A stretch of DNA of 64,000 nucleotides from an uncultured Eggerthellaceae bacterium. GTDB taxonomy: Bacteria > Actinomycetota > Coriobacteriia > Coriobacteriales > Eggerthellaceae. The stretch lies in the NCBI GenBank assembly GCA_905234785.1, contig CAJOIP010000002.1:62001-126000 (forward strand), in the 5' to 3' direction. The notes under the pieces are model-generated. The model ran no database searches. It saw nothing but the letters and a program-made list of their open reading frames with translations, and was not told the DNA's origin. A program made the translations under genes and the position numbers. Positions 48,201-55,770 of the stretch are shown here, in pieces (position 1 is the first letter of the stretch; the number at the start of each line of letters is the position of its first letter).

Positions 48201-48683
48201 AAGACGATCAATGACCAGCACGGCCACCTCTCTGGCGACTCGGTGCTCTGCGAGGTTGCCGACACCTTGCTCGCGACGTTCCGCGAGCACGACGTGGTCG
48301 GCCGCTATGGCGCCGACGAGATGATCGCCTTCATCTCGGGCTTCACGGCGCGCGAGCTCGCTCATGCGCGCGGCCAGGTGCTCGTCGACATGGCGCACGA
48401 TATCTTCATCGGCTCGTCGGACTCCATCACGGTGAGCGTTGGCGTCGCCGTCATCGACGGGCAAGCGTCGTTCTACGACTTCCTCGAGCTTGCCGACCGC
48501 GCCATGCACATCTCGAAGGCGAACGGCAAGGACCGCTTCACCGTGGCCGACGAGGCCGACGAGCCCGTGCGCGTGCACCGCATCGCCCGTTCGGTGAAAT
48601 CGACGCGCTCCGATGCCGGCAAGCGCGCCATGGCGATCGAGGCCAAGTGGAATAGGGAGCGCAACAAGGGCGGCGAATCGTAA
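45294..48683 (+). CDS. Multidomain GGDEF-EAL-GGDEF-PAS-GGDEF cyclic-di-GMP protein
   Basis: A 1129-aa paralog of the preceding gene. The start at 45294 is chosen because it follows the upstream stop by 14 bases (the track frame opens far earlier); ATG at 45300 is an alternative. Order: degenerate GGDEF (VARVGDDRFTAF), EAL (~175-425) with SEALARWNHARLG, VNVSRAEIL, LEVTESAYTD, EMDDFGSGYSS, VLKLDMGFL and AEGVETIEQ, a PAS-like region, a second degenerate GGDEF (~580-730; LLARCGEGLFAAF), another PAS-like region, and a C-terminal GGDEF (~930-1080). The last reads RYGADEMIAF, with an RxxD (REHD) site kept. GADEM is a variant whose activity is uncertain. The Gly-rich leader of its neighbour is absent. 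Confidence 0.86.
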   Translation: MNMEEFRSKVLSDLKSDPHSNNAIWYLNIKKFRYINESYGYEVGDNVLEEFESYLGKRIANRGTVARVGDDRFTAFVSQEFYESDEATAAFESLYREFNLELSKHGIEQPVEIAAGVYFLTPDDIEAPDLDAVIDHANAAHKRAREQGGNHVIFYDYEFAEKQRRENAIEHDLTASIAAGEIEVWMQPLIDFVKGEVVASEALARWNHARLGRISPAEFIPVLERAGKIGELDRHIWNVACYESYNRQLETGEAPVPFSVNVSRAEILDPGLPDYLASLREKYDLPDNTLRLEVTESAYTDQPEELIRAVTALRERGFIVEMDDFGSGYSSLNMLRNLPVDVLKLDMGFLRNENSASSDAVILNSVIRMAHGLDIPVIAEGVETIEQAEMLKTMGCRLMQGYFFAKPMPIEQFHKLLDDTKASRHSYAVPTGDSDRVARLLDQRGDTAFFFNYCVGPAFIFSATAGHFEVMLVNDALYDELGLNREDIDLFKSNFLGGIDAKGRDAFRRAAAATDKAGHARCTVRVPSIGKWLECTMRSIASEEASGVYACYVRDATEESELALTGLDKPDAELGEVMRDELTGLLTYHSLDALISGELGRNGGTLALADIDGYDFFVAEHGESAALELVDHVAYELRMCLPADTLLARCGEGLFAAFLPSAHGTVEARTNACTIVDALRTGRSRNGYKATCSIGLAFVTQGSAIDTAIMYRRALRALTIAKINGGDGFLLYNTVRSEVENPIEVFGVSLRHAPDGELLTPKALEGSDLFEIISRDFEEYHTWNLPAQSGRKVRDTVFSALRYRSMAEMPGILSFDYNPLDDVIFLESVGHDGTVNQRVLGDFSHSLFDYTGKLAEESMARLSSLLADLEYMPSVGNVDLKCRFDTDEDFRWYRFSFTSLRDDQSFVIRGLGYGEDIDLSRESSMWWKDRAMHDGLTGLLNREGLEDAISTKLARNQGGIMFMVDVDDFKTINDQHGHLSGDSVLCEVADTLLATFREHDVVGRYGADEMIAFISGFTARELAHARGQVLVDMAHDIFIGSSDSITVSVGVAVIDGQASFYDFLELADRAMHISKANGKDRFTVADEADEPVRVHRIARSVKSTRSDAGKRAMAIEAKWNRERNKGGES

Positions 48684-48694
48684 GGCGTTGTCCG

Positions 48695-48805
48695 CCGTGC
48701 GCGCCCGGGTGCTGTGCGTCAGCTTGTCCTCGCTCGCATGGATGTTCTGTTTGCAGCCATTCCCGGCTGCGGAATCGCTGACGCACAGCACCCGGGCGCG
48801 CACGG
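48695..48805. repeat. Perfect 29-bp inverted repeat around a 53-base loop
   Basis: Arms begin CCGTGCGCGCCCGGGTGC and end with the exact complement at 48777-48805. The loop holds a nested GCAGCC/GGCTGC hairpin. It lies between two convergent genes. It is far longer than a usual terminator and lacks a T-run. Confidence 0.9.
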
Positions 48806-48821
48806 CTCCGCGAAACAAAAA

Positions 48822-48846
48822 GCCACCCTTGGTTGGCAAGGGTGGC
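48822..48846 (-). terminator. Terminator of the HerA-like ATPase gene
   Basis: On the minus strand GCCACCCTTG/CAAGGGTGGC with a 5-base loop is followed by TTTTT, 25 bases beyond the stop codon. Confidence 0.85.
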
Positions 48847-48870
48847 AAAGTCGGAGCTTGCATCTATTCC

Positions 48871-50544
48871 TTAGATGATCTTCTTCAGGCTTCCCAACAG
48901 GCCGCGGGCGACGCCGCTTCCGACGGCGCGGCTAGCGGACGTGAGGGCGGCGTCGAGGAACTTGGTCTTGGCTTTACGGTCGGCTTCCTCTTGCCTCAGG
49001 CGGGCCTTTTCCTCGGCTTCGGCCTTCTTGGCGGCTTCGCGCTCTTCGCGTTCCGCCTGGCGCTGGGCTTCACGAGCCTCGCGTTCGGCCTGCTGCTGGG
49101 CGGCTTTGGCTTCACGCTCCGCTTGCCGCTCTTCTGCGATGCGCTGCTTTTCGGCCTCTTTCTCTTCCGCCAGACGCTGCTTCTCGGCTTCCTTTTCCTC
49201 GGCAAGGCGCTGCTTTTCCTCCTCGGCAGCGATACGGGCCTGTTCCGCGGCTTCCTGAGCTGCAATGACGCTTGCATTCAGGATTTCATACGCGCTTTCG
49301 CGATCGATGGCCGTGCCGTACTTCGACTGCAGCGAATCGTTGGCGACGATGTAGTCCTTCGCGTCGTCGGGAGCCGCGTCCATCGAGCACGTCGGCGCGA
49401 TGACCATGGCGCGCTGCACGACGGCGGGCGTGCCGTCTTCTTGCAGGAAGCTGATGAGGGCCTCGCCGGTGCCGAGCTCGGTGATGGCTTTCGCGGTGTC
49501 GAAGTCCGGGTTCTCGCGGAAGCTTTCGGCTGCGGCCTTTATGGCCTTTTGCTCTGCCGGGGTGTACGCGCGCAACGCGTGCTGCACCTTGTTGGAAAGC
49601 TGGGCGAGGACCGTGCCGGGGATGTCCGAAGGGCTCTGCGTGATGAAGTACACGCCGACGCCCTTCGAGCGCACGAGCTTCACGATTTGCTCGACCTTCT
49701 CGATGAGCGCGCGCGGCGCGTTGTTGAACAGCAGATGGGCCTCGTCGAAGAAGAAGCAGACCTTGGGCTTGTCGAGGTCGCCAACTTCGGGCAGCGACTC
49801 ATACAGGTCGGACAGCATCCACAGCAGGAACGTGGAGTACAGCAGCGGGGATTGCACGAGGCGCACGCAATGCAGGACGTTGATGTAGCCGTTGCCCTCG
49901 GAATCGAGCTGCAGCCAATCGTTGATGTCAAGCGCCGGCTCTCCGAAGAAGATGTTTCCGCCGGCGTCCTCGAGCTGCAGCAAGGCGCGTTGGATGGCGC
50001 CGATTGACTGCGAGGCAATTTGCCCATATGAAAGCGTGTAGTCCTTGGCGTGCTCGCCGACGTAGTTGACCATCGAGCGCAAATCCTTCAGGTCGAGCAG
50101 CAGCAGGCCCTCGTCGTCGGCGACATGGAAGACGATGTTCAGCACACCTTCCTGAACTTCGGTGAGGTCGAGCAAGCGGGCGAGGAGCACCGGCCCCATT
50201 TCGGAGATCGTGGTGCGGCAGGGAAGGCCCCCTTCGCCGTACACGTCCCAAAAGCGCGTGGGGCAGCCGTGGAAGTCGTAGTCGTATACGCCGAGGTTGG
50301 CAAGGCGCTCGGTGAGCTTCTCGGTCGCCTCTCCGGCGACGGCGACGCCCGATACGTCGCCCTTCACGTCGGCGAGGAACACGGGAATGCCCGCGTCGCT
50401 CATTGATTGCGCGATCGTCTTCAGGGTCACCGTCTTGCCCGTGCCCGTGGCGCCCGTGATCAGGCCGTGCCGGTTAGCCAGCTTGGGCAGCAGGTAGACG
50501 GGCTCGGTTCCCTTCGCAATCTGAAGCTTGCCGTCGATGTACAT
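48871..50544 (-). CDS. HerA/YjgR-like ATPase (DUF853 family) with charged coiled-coil tail
   Basis: A 557-aa P-loop ATPase of the HerA-like DUF853 family; the cellular role is not established. Walker A is [14 protein letters not shown] (near residue 36), Walker [12 protein letters not shown], and a sensor-like segment is [21 protein letters not shown]. Residues ~430-525 are an almost uninterrupted Glu/Lys/Arg/Ala coiled coil with repeats such as [16 protein letters not shown], and the C-terminus ([18 protein letters not shown]) is small and basic. The start at 50544 has AAGGAG upstream; the track start nine codons earlier does not. Confidence 0.85.
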   Translation of the reverse strand: MYIDGKLQIAKGTEPVYLLPKLANRHGLITGATGTGKTVTLKTIAQSMSDAGIPVFLADVKGDVSGVAVAGEATEKLTERLANLGVYDYDFHGCPTRFWDVYGEGGLPCRTTISEMGPVLLARLLDLTEVQEGVLNIVFHVADDEGLLLLDLKDLRSMVNYVGEHAKDYTLSYGQIASQSIGAIQRALLQLEDAGGNIFFGEPALDINDWLQLDSEGNGYINVLHCVRLVQSPLLYSTFLLWMLSDLYESLPEVGDLDKPKVCFFFDEAHLLFNNAPRALIEKVEQIVKLVRSKGVGVYFITQSPSDIPGTVLAQLSNKVQHALRAYTPAEQKAIKAAAESFRENPDFDTAKAITELGTGEALISFLQEDGTPAVVQRAMVIAPTCSMDAAPDDAKDYIVANDSLQSKYGTAIDRESAYEILNASVIAAQEAAEQARIAAEEEKQRLAEEKEAEKQRLAEEKEAEKQRIAEERQAEREAKAAQQQAEREAREAQRQAEREEREAAKKAEAEEKARLRQEEADRKAKTKFLDAALTSASRAVGSGVARGLLGSLKKII

Positions 50545-50653
50545 GAGGTCTCCTTCGCCGCAGGTTGTCAACTGCGCTCATTGTAGCAGCACGTAAGCGT
50601 GCCGGGATGGGCTAAAGATTCCCTCGGGCAATCTTCGGTCGCTTTACTCATGA

Positions 50654-50682
50654 TTTATTTGCAGCCGCGGGTTTGCTACAAT
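50654..50682 (+). promoter_or_regulatory. Possible promoter of the second degV gene
   Basis: TTTATT, a 17-base spacer and TACAAT lie 35 bases before the TTG start. Confidence 0.4.
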
Positions 50683-50717
50683 CTCGGTTCCTTCTCGAAT
50701 GATCCAAGGAGGCTTCA

Positions 50718-51644
50718 TTGGAACGTAAGTGCAATCTGATAGTCGACTCGTGCTGCGATCTTCCGTACGACGTCGTGAACAGGGAAGGCGTTTACCTGGT
50801 CCGCTTCCCGTTCTTCTTCGACGAGGAAGAGCACCTCGACGATTTATGGAACGAGAACGACCCCCACGAATTTTACGAGCGCATGCGCAAAGGCGAGCAG
50901 CCAACGACTGCGCAGGCGTCTATTCCGGTGCTGAGGAAAACGTTCGAAGAGGCCGCTGCCGACGGGCTTCCCTGCGTGTACCTGAGCTTCACGTCGGGCC
51001 TTTCGGCAAGTTACGACCAGGCGTGCCTTGTGGCCGATCAGGTTAAGGCCGAGCATCCGGAATTCGACCTTCGCATCGTCGACACGTATTTGGCGTCGAC
51101 GGCCGAGGCTGTCATCGTGTTCGAGGCGCTTCGCCAGCAGGAGCGGGGCTTGACGGCCGACGAGATGGAGAAATGGGCGTGCGAGGCGCGCTATTTCGCA
51201 AACGTGTACTTCATGGTCGAAGATTTGGAATGCCTGCACCGCGGCGGGCGCATTCCGGCGTCGGTTGCGGTCGTGGGATCGAAGCTCGACGTGAAGCCCA
51301 TCGTGACGATCGCCGCTGACGGAACGCTGTCGGTGAAGGGCGTCGCGCGCGGGCGCAAGAAGGGCCTTCGCCAGCTCGTGCAGCTGTACATGGACCGCGT
51401 CGACAGCACGGCGGCGCCTTTCGTGTGCGTCGGCAATGCCGATTGCCCGAAGGACATGAAGAAGATGGAGGAGATCCTCGTGAAGGAGGCGGGGAAGGAG
51501 CCTGTGTTCGTCGAGCAGCCCATCGGGCCCGTCATCGGAAGCCACGTGGGGCCGGGCATGGTGTCGCTCTGCTTCTGGGGCAAAGACCGGCGCGAGGACG
51601 TTTCCCTTACCGACAAGATCGCGCGCAAGGTCAAGGGCGAATAG
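50718..51644 (+). CDS. DegV family fatty-acid-binding protein
   Basis: A 308-aa second member of the DegV family. It opens with LIVDSCCDLPYDVVNREGVYLVRFPFFF, and the binding loop is TTAQASIPVLRKTFEEA. It continues with LSFTSGLSASYDQA, VDTYLASTAEAVIVFEA and the C-terminal GPVIGSHVGPGMVSLCFWG. The start is TTG with AAGGAGG five bases upstream, which decides it. It differs clearly from the copy at 33008, so the two may carry different fatty acids. No kinase partner is adjacent. Confidence 0.9.
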   Translation: MERKCNLIVDSCCDLPYDVVNREGVYLVRFPFFFDEEEHLDDLWNENDPHEFYERMRKGEQPTTAQASIPVLRKTFEEAAADGLPCVYLSFTSGLSASYDQACLVADQVKAEHPEFDLRIVDTYLASTAEAVIVFEALRQQERGLTADEMEKWACEARYFANVYFMVEDLECLHRGGRIPASVAVVGSKLDVKPIVTIAADGTLSVKGVARGRKKGLRQLVQLYMDRVDSTAAPFVCVGNADCPKDMKKMEEILVKEAGKEPVFVEQPIGPVIGSHVGPGMVSLCFWGKDRREDVSLTDKIARKVKGE

Positions 51645-51656
51645 GTTTGAATGTTC

Positions 51657-51770
51657 GCGTTTTTGGCAGGAGGGGGCGTCATGCTCAGACAGTCCTGCTT
51701 TGTTGAACAGCCCACTGGGCTGTTTAAGTCGTGCGGAACTGCGCGTGACGCCCCCTCCTGCCAAAAACGC
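51657..51770. repeat. Perfect 25-bp inverted repeat with nested palindrome
   Basis: GCGTTTTTGGCAGGAGGGGG at the left arm is matched exactly by the complement at 51746-51770 (25 bases each). Pairing extends a few bases inward with one G-U. The loop contains palindrome family 2 at 51703. It lies between the convergent degV and desulfoferrodoxin genes. Confidence 0.9.
51703..51727. repeat. Palindrome family 2, copy 1
   Basis: TTGAACAGCCCA and TGGGCTGTTTAA form a palindrome inside the loop of the long inverted repeat. One base differs from the copy at 52502. Confidence 0.8.
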
Positions 51771-51810
51771 TGCGTTATATCCGCTCGATGCAGTAGTGGC
51801 CGGTAATTAA

Positions 51811-51843
51811 GAGCGAGGCACCGGTTTTGCCAGCGCCTCGCTC
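51811..51843 (-). terminator. Terminator of the desulfoferrodoxin-like gene
   Basis: A 9-base stem GAGCGAGGC/GCCTCGCTC with a 15-base loop is followed on the minus strand by TTAATTA. It may serve both converging transcripts. Confidence 0.6.
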
Positions 51844-51868
51844 TTGTAAATGGCGTGCTATGCGCTCT

Positions 51869-52249
51869 CTATAGAGCGAGCTTCCAGAGGCCGTGGAGGT
51901 TGCAGTACTCGAAGACCTCGAGCGGCTTCTGGCCGCCGAGCACGATTTCCGCATGAGGGGCCTCGCCGGGCTTCAGGCAGCGGGCGATGACGCCTTCCTC
52001 GGTCACGACGTAGATCCACTGGATGAAATGGGCTTCTTCCATCGGATGGTCGACGCTGCCGACGTTGACGACGATCTTGTCGCCTTCGAGCGTGACGACG
52101 GGAACGTGCTTTTCCAGGGCGGCGTCGGTCGTGTTCGGCTCGATGACCTGCATGGGCTCGCCACAGCATGACAGCTGGCCGCCGCCATCGGCAACTTTCA
52201 CGACGATGTTGCCGCACTTCGCGCACCGGTAAAACGTCGATCTCTTCAT
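51869..52249 (-). CDS. dfx: Desulfoferrodoxin (superoxide reductase)
   Basis: A 126-aa protein that reduces superoxide to peroxide in anaerobes without releasing oxygen. The N-terminal desulforedoxin-type iron site is FYRCAKCGNIVVKVADGGGQLSCCGEPM (CxxC plus CC). The SOR domain follows, with iron ligands in EKHVPVV, GSVDHPMEEAHFIQWI and EYCNLHGLW (His, His, His, Cys, His). The start at 52249 is chosen for AAAGGTGG upstream. An SOR-type protein fits the anaerobic lifestyle suggested by the hydrogenase operon. Confidence 0.93.
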   Translation of the reverse strand: MKRSTFYRCAKCGNIVVKVADGGGQLSCCGEPMQVIEPNTTDAALEKHVPVVTLEGDKIVVNVGSVDHPMEEAHFIQWIYVVTEEGVIARCLKPGEAPHAEIVLGGQKPLEVFEYCNLHGLWKLAL

Positions 52250-52363
52250 GTGAACCACCTTTCATCCTCGTCTTAACCGCTGTAGATATCATAAATGAAA
52301 ATAAGGGCCGCATCGCCAAGATGCTACCCTTTTGCAAACCACAACCCCGGCAATACGCCCAAG

Positions 52364-52394
52364 TCATCCAAACGGCCTTAGGCTGTTTGGATGA
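52364..52394. repeat. Dispersed palindrome family 1, copy 4
   Basis: TCATCCAAAC and GTTTGGATGA-type arms surround GGCCTTAGGC. It is directly followed by the A-run of the tRNA-Pro terminator copy. Confidence 0.8.
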
Positions 52395-52452
52395 AAAAAA
52401 CGGTTCCCAGGGTTGGGAACCGTGAAAGATCTGGTCGGGTGGACAGGATTTG
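52395..52452. repeat. 58-bp direct repeat copy A (tRNA-Pro 3' end plus terminator)
   Basis: Identical to 52564-52621. It carries the tRNA-Pro terminator hairpin, then the tRNA's CCA, acceptor strand and the start of the T-arm, and stops there. The rest of a tRNA is absent, so this is a fragment and not a second gene. Confidence 0.92.
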
Positions 52453-52501
52453 GGCCGTATGCTCGCTACGCTCGCATCCGGTGCCTTCGCTGCGCTCAGG
52501 C

Positions 52502-52526
52502 TTGAACAGCCCACTGGGCTGTTCAA
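52502..52526. repeat. Palindrome family 2, copy 2
   Basis: TTGAACAGCCCA and TGGGCTGTTCAA form a near-perfect palindrome, as at 51703. Confidence 0.8.
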
Positions 52527-52568
52527 CTGCCCCGCAGGTTCAAATCGTGCAAGGTCAACAAACAAAAA

Positions 52569-52592
52569 ACGGTTCCCAGGGTTGGGAACCGT
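52569..52592 (-). terminator. Terminator of tRNA-Pro
   Basis: On the minus strand the stem ACGGTTCCCA/TGGGAACCGT with a 4-base loop is followed by TTTTTT. A second identical terminator lies in repeat copy A. Confidence 0.85.
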
Positions 52593-52600
52593 GAAAGATC

Positions 52601-52677
<77 letters not shown>

Positions 52678-52691
52678 AACGGCGAGAAAGT

Positions 52692-52720
52692 ATATTACTG
52701 GTATGCGACGAGGTTTGCAA
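52692..52720 (-). promoter_or_regulatory. Promoter of tRNA-Pro
   Basis: On the minus strand TTGCAA, a 17-base spacer and TAATAT lie just upstream of the tRNA. Confidence 0.7.
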
Positions 52721-52904
52721 GAACCAGTTTTCGGAGTCACAAATACGACACCCGAGGGTGGGCGGTTATCCTTGCGGGGTGGGCGGTTGGGCTTGTGCCG
52801 ATTACCGAAGGCGAAGGGCGCAGCACGTCGTTCCTTCATCTCGTGGCGACCCCTTTACCTAAAATGGAACAATCGTATGTAGTGGGAATAAAGGGGAGAG
52901 TGCT

Positions 52905-54854
52905 GTGGAACTCATTTCGTTTCTTATTCTGTTTCCCTTGGTAATCGCGGTGTTGCTGCTGTTCGTGAAGGCCGATTGGCCTCGCAACGTCATCGTGGGC
53001 ATGTCGGCTGCGGTCATTGCCGTGGCGTCGATCGCGCTTTCGGTGCGCTACATCGGCGCGCCGTGGATCGGGTTCGAGTTCTCGTCTGAGGTGGCGGACT
53101 ACATCGGCACGACCATTGGCGTCGTCATCGCCGCAACGGTCATCGGGTTCGGCGTGAAGTACAAGAACTACTTCGCCGTCGTGCTCGCCGCCATCCAGGT
53201 CGTCGGATCGCTCGTGTTCGAGTTCGGGTTCGCGCACAGCGTGCATGTCCCCGTCGGGCTGTACATCGACTCGCTTTCCATCGTCATGGCGCTCATCATC
53301 GGCGTCATTGGCAGCGGCATCTGCGTGTACGCGCTCGGGTACATGATGGACTTCCAAAAGCACCTCGACGATCATGGGGAAGAAGAAGGGCTGACCGAGC
53401 TTCAGCGCCGCGACCGTCGTCCGACGTTCTTCGCGCTCATGTTCGTGTTCCTGTCGGCTATGTACGTCATCGTCTTCTCGAACAACATGACGTGGATGTT
53501 CACCGGCTGGGAAGTCACGACGGTGTGCTCGTTTTTGCTCATCGCCTACACGCGCACCGAAGAGGCCATCCGCAACGCGTTCCGCCAGATCATCATGAAC
53601 ATCGCCGGCGGCATCGGCTTTCTGGTGGCGCTGTTCTTGGCCGTCATCCTGGCTAACACGCTCTCGTTCGAGCGCTTCGTGCTCATCGGCCTCGAGCATC
53701 CCGAGATCGTCTCGGTTGCCGTGTGCGCGCTGGCGTTCGCGGGCCTCACGAAGTCGGCCCAGATGCCGTTCCACACCTGGTTGCTCGGCGCCATGGTCGC
53801 TCCCACGCCCACGTCGGCGTTGCTTCATTCGTCGACGATGGTGAAAGCTGGCGTGTTCCTGCTCATCAAGCTCGCGCCGCTGTTCATGGTGTGCACCGTT
53901 CCCGCGAGCATGGTCGTGCTCGTGGGCGGCTTCACGTTCATGCTGTGCTCGTTCATGGCCATCTCGCAGTCGAACGCCAAGCGCGTGCTCGCGTACTCGA
54001 CCATCGCGAACCTCGGCCTGATCGTCGCTTGCGCGGGCGTCGGCAGCCCCGAGGCCATCTGGGCGGCCACGCTGCTCGTCATCTTCCACGCTGCCGCCAA
54101 GTCGCTGCTGTTCCTGTGCGTCGGCACGGCCGAGCATCACATCGGCAGCCGCGACATCGAGGACATGGACTTGCTGTTCGACCGCATGCCGCGTTTGGCC
54201 CGCTTCATGATGCTCGGCATCATGTGCATGTTCATCGCCCCGTTCGGCATGCTCATCGCGAAATGGGCGACGCTCGTGTCGTTCGTCGAGGCCGGGCAGC
54301 TCATCCTTATCCTGTTGCTCGCGTTCGGCTCGGGCGCCACGTTCATGTTCTGGGCGAAGTGGCTCGGCAAGCTTTCGGGCATTGCCGGGTCGCCTGAGAA
54401 CGTCGAGCTGACGGTCCATCCTTCCGAATGGATTTCGCTCGTCATCATGGCGTGCATCGCGGTCGTTGCCTGCATCGCGCTGCCGATCGTCTCCAATGCG
54501 TTCGTCGAGCCTTACATCGTCAGCGTTTTCGGCGTGCTCGGGCGCGACGTGACGATCGACAACCTCTGGATTTCCTCGATCCTAGCCGTCTTCGTGTTCG
54601 TCGTGCTGTTCGGCGGCGTGCGGTCGTCGAAGAAGAAGCGCGTGAGCGCGTATCTGTCGGGCGTGTCCGTCGACGACGCCACGCGCACGTACCGCAACAG
54701 CCTGTCGGGCGAATCCGTCGCCACGTCGCGCAACCTGTACCTCGACTCGTACTTCGGCGAGGACAAGATGCGGCCGATAGGCGAGGCGTTATGCGGCGCC
54801 ATCATAGTAGTGGCCCTCCTGGCGAGCGGCCTTGTCGTCCCGCCGATTCTGTAA
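52905..54854 (+). CDS. echA: Ech-type hydrogenase membrane subunit A (NuoL/HyfB-like ion pump)
   Basis: A 649-aa polytopic subunit related to complex I NuoL and antiporter proteins. It should translocate protons or sodium in an energy-converting hydrogenase. Fourteen or more hydrophobic helices can be traced. Key motifs are FTGWEVTTVCSFLLIAYTR (Glu of helix 5), GLTKSAQMPFHTWLLGAMVAPTPTSALLHSSTMVKAGVFLL (the antiporter core with Lys and His) and AYSTIANLGLIVACAG. The GTG start has AAGGGGAG upstream. It is first in an uninterrupted six-gene operon; the 227 bases upstream hold no regulator gene, and the only -10-like box is TAAAAT near 52860. Confidence 0.9.
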   Translation: MELISFLILFPLVIAVLLLFVKADWPRNVIVGMSAAVIAVASIALSVRYIGAPWIGFEFSSEVADYIGTTIGVVIAATVIGFGVKYKNYFAVVLAAIQVVGSLVFEFGFAHSVHVPVGLYIDSLSIVMALIIGVIGSGICVYALGYMMDFQKHLDDHGEEEGLTELQRRDRRPTFFALMFVFLSAMYVIVFSNNMTWMFTGWEVTTVCSFLLIAYTRTEEAIRNAFRQIIMNIAGGIGFLVALFLAVILANTLSFERFVLIGLEHPEIVSVAVCALAFAGLTKSAQMPFHTWLLGAMVAPTPTSALLHSSTMVKAGVFLLIKLAPLFMVCTVPASMVVLVGGFTFMLCSFMAISQSNAKRVLAYSTIANLGLIVACAGVGSPEAIWAATLLVIFHAAAKSLLFLCVGTAEHHIGSRDIEDMDLLFDRMPRLARFMMLGIMCMFIAPFGMLIAKWATLVSFVEAGQLILILLLAFGSGATFMFWAKWLGKLSGIAGSPENVELTVHPSEWISLVIMACIAVVACIALPIVSNAFVEPYIVSVFGVLGRDVTIDNLWISSILAVFVFVVLFGGVRSSKKKRVSAYLSGVSVDDATRTYRNSLSGESVATSRNLYLDSYFGEDKMRPIGEALCGAIIVVALLASGLVVPPIL

Positions 54855-54872
54855 AGGGAGGTGCCAGATATC

Positions 54873-55757
54873 ATGTTGTTCGTCACCGAGAATTTCATCT
54901 TCACGCTCATCGGCACCGTTGCGTTCGCCATCCTCGCGCCTGTCGTGGGCTGCCTGCTCGCCGGGCTCGACCGCATCATCTCGGCCCGCATGCAGGGCCG
55001 TGTCGGGCCCCCGCTCTTGCAGCCGTACTACGATGTGCGCAAGCTCATCGCGAAAGACGACGTCACCGTGTCCGGCGTCGACGGCGTGTACATGACGTGC
55101 GCGCTCGTGTTCACGGCGTTCGCAGGCGGCATCTTCTTCAGCGGCGGCAACCTGCTGATGAGCGCCTTCGTCATCACGATGGCGGCGCTGTTCTTCATCA
55201 TGGCGGCGTACTCGTCGCGGAGCCCCTTCGCCGAGCTGGGCGCGGGCCGCGAAGCCGTGCAGGTCATGTCGTACGAGCCGATGGTGCTCCTCATGGCCGT
55301 GTGCTTCTTCATGGCGGCGGGATCGTTCAACGTGGGCGAGACATTCTGGCTGAAGCTGCCGGTCATCTGCTACACCATCCCGGCGTTCATCGGCTTCTTG
55401 TTCATCCTGACCATCAAGCTGCGCAAGTCGCCGTTCGACCTGTCGACGTCGCATCATGCGCACCAGGAGCTCGTCCGCGGCACGACGACCGAGATGAGCG
55501 GCAAGACACTTGCCAAGGTCGAGGTCATGCACTGGTGCGAAACGGTGCTGTTCCTCGGCTGGACGGGCATGTTCTTCATCTGGGGCAACCCGGTCTCGAT
55601 CGTGCTCGCCATCGTCGCCGCGCTTGCGGCGTGGTTCTTCGAGATCTGGATCGACAACAACTTCGCACGCGTGAAGTGGCAGGCCATGCTGAAGTGGGCG
55701 TGGATCGTGGCGCTCGTCTGCGGCGGCATCAACATCGTCCTTTTGGCGTTCATTTAG
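54873..55757 (+). CDS. echB: Ech-type hydrogenase membrane subunit B (NuoH-like)
   Basis: A 294-aa NuoH/HyfC-like membrane subunit that joins the peripheral hydrogenase to the ion pump. About eight helices are visible. Conserved segments are LLAGLDRIISARMQGRVGPPLLQPYYDVRKLIAKD (the first cytoplasmic loop), SRSPFAELGAGREAVQVMSYEPMVLL with the conserved acidic residue, and SPFDLSTSHHAHQELVRG. ATG at 54873 is chosen (spacing 11 from GGAGG); the track GTG at 54861 overlaps that site. It follows echA by 18 bases. Confidence 0.9.
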   Translation: MLFVTENFIFTLIGTVAFAILAPVVGCLLAGLDRIISARMQGRVGPPLLQPYYDVRKLIAKDDVTVSGVDGVYMTCALVFTAFAGGIFFSGGNLLMSAFVITMAALFFIMAAYSSRSPFAELGAGREAVQVMSYEPMVLLMAVCFFMAAGSFNVGETFWLKLPVICYTIPAFIGFLFILTIKLRKSPFDLSTSHHAHQELVRGTTTEMSGKTLAKVEVMHWCETVLFLGWTGMFFIWGNPVSIVLAIVAALAAWFFEIWIDNNFARVKWQAMLKWAWIVALVCGGINIVLLAFI

Positions 55758-55770
55758 GAAGGGGAGCAAC

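Larger units (their letters stand above)
52250..52600. other. Repeat-rich intergenic region between dfx and tRNA-Pro
   Basis: No gene is seen in these 351 bases. They hold the dfx leader, palindrome family 1 copy 4 (52364), a 58-bp copy of the tRNA-Pro 3' end and terminator (52395), palindrome family 2 copy 2 (52502), a 13-base inverted T-arm-like match GCAGGTTCAAATC (52534), and the second copy of the 58-bp repeat. Confidence 0.8.

Noticed and set aside
44361-48683. A 1440-aa ORF starting inside the second cyclic-di-GMP gene
   Set aside because: The first ~310 codons are an Arg/His-rich shadow frame of the upstream gene; the recognisable domains start at about 45294.
52395-52452. A second tRNA-Pro gene or pseudo-tRNA
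   Set aside because: Only the 3' terminator, CCA, acceptor strand and part of the T-arm are present. No anticodon or D-arm follows.
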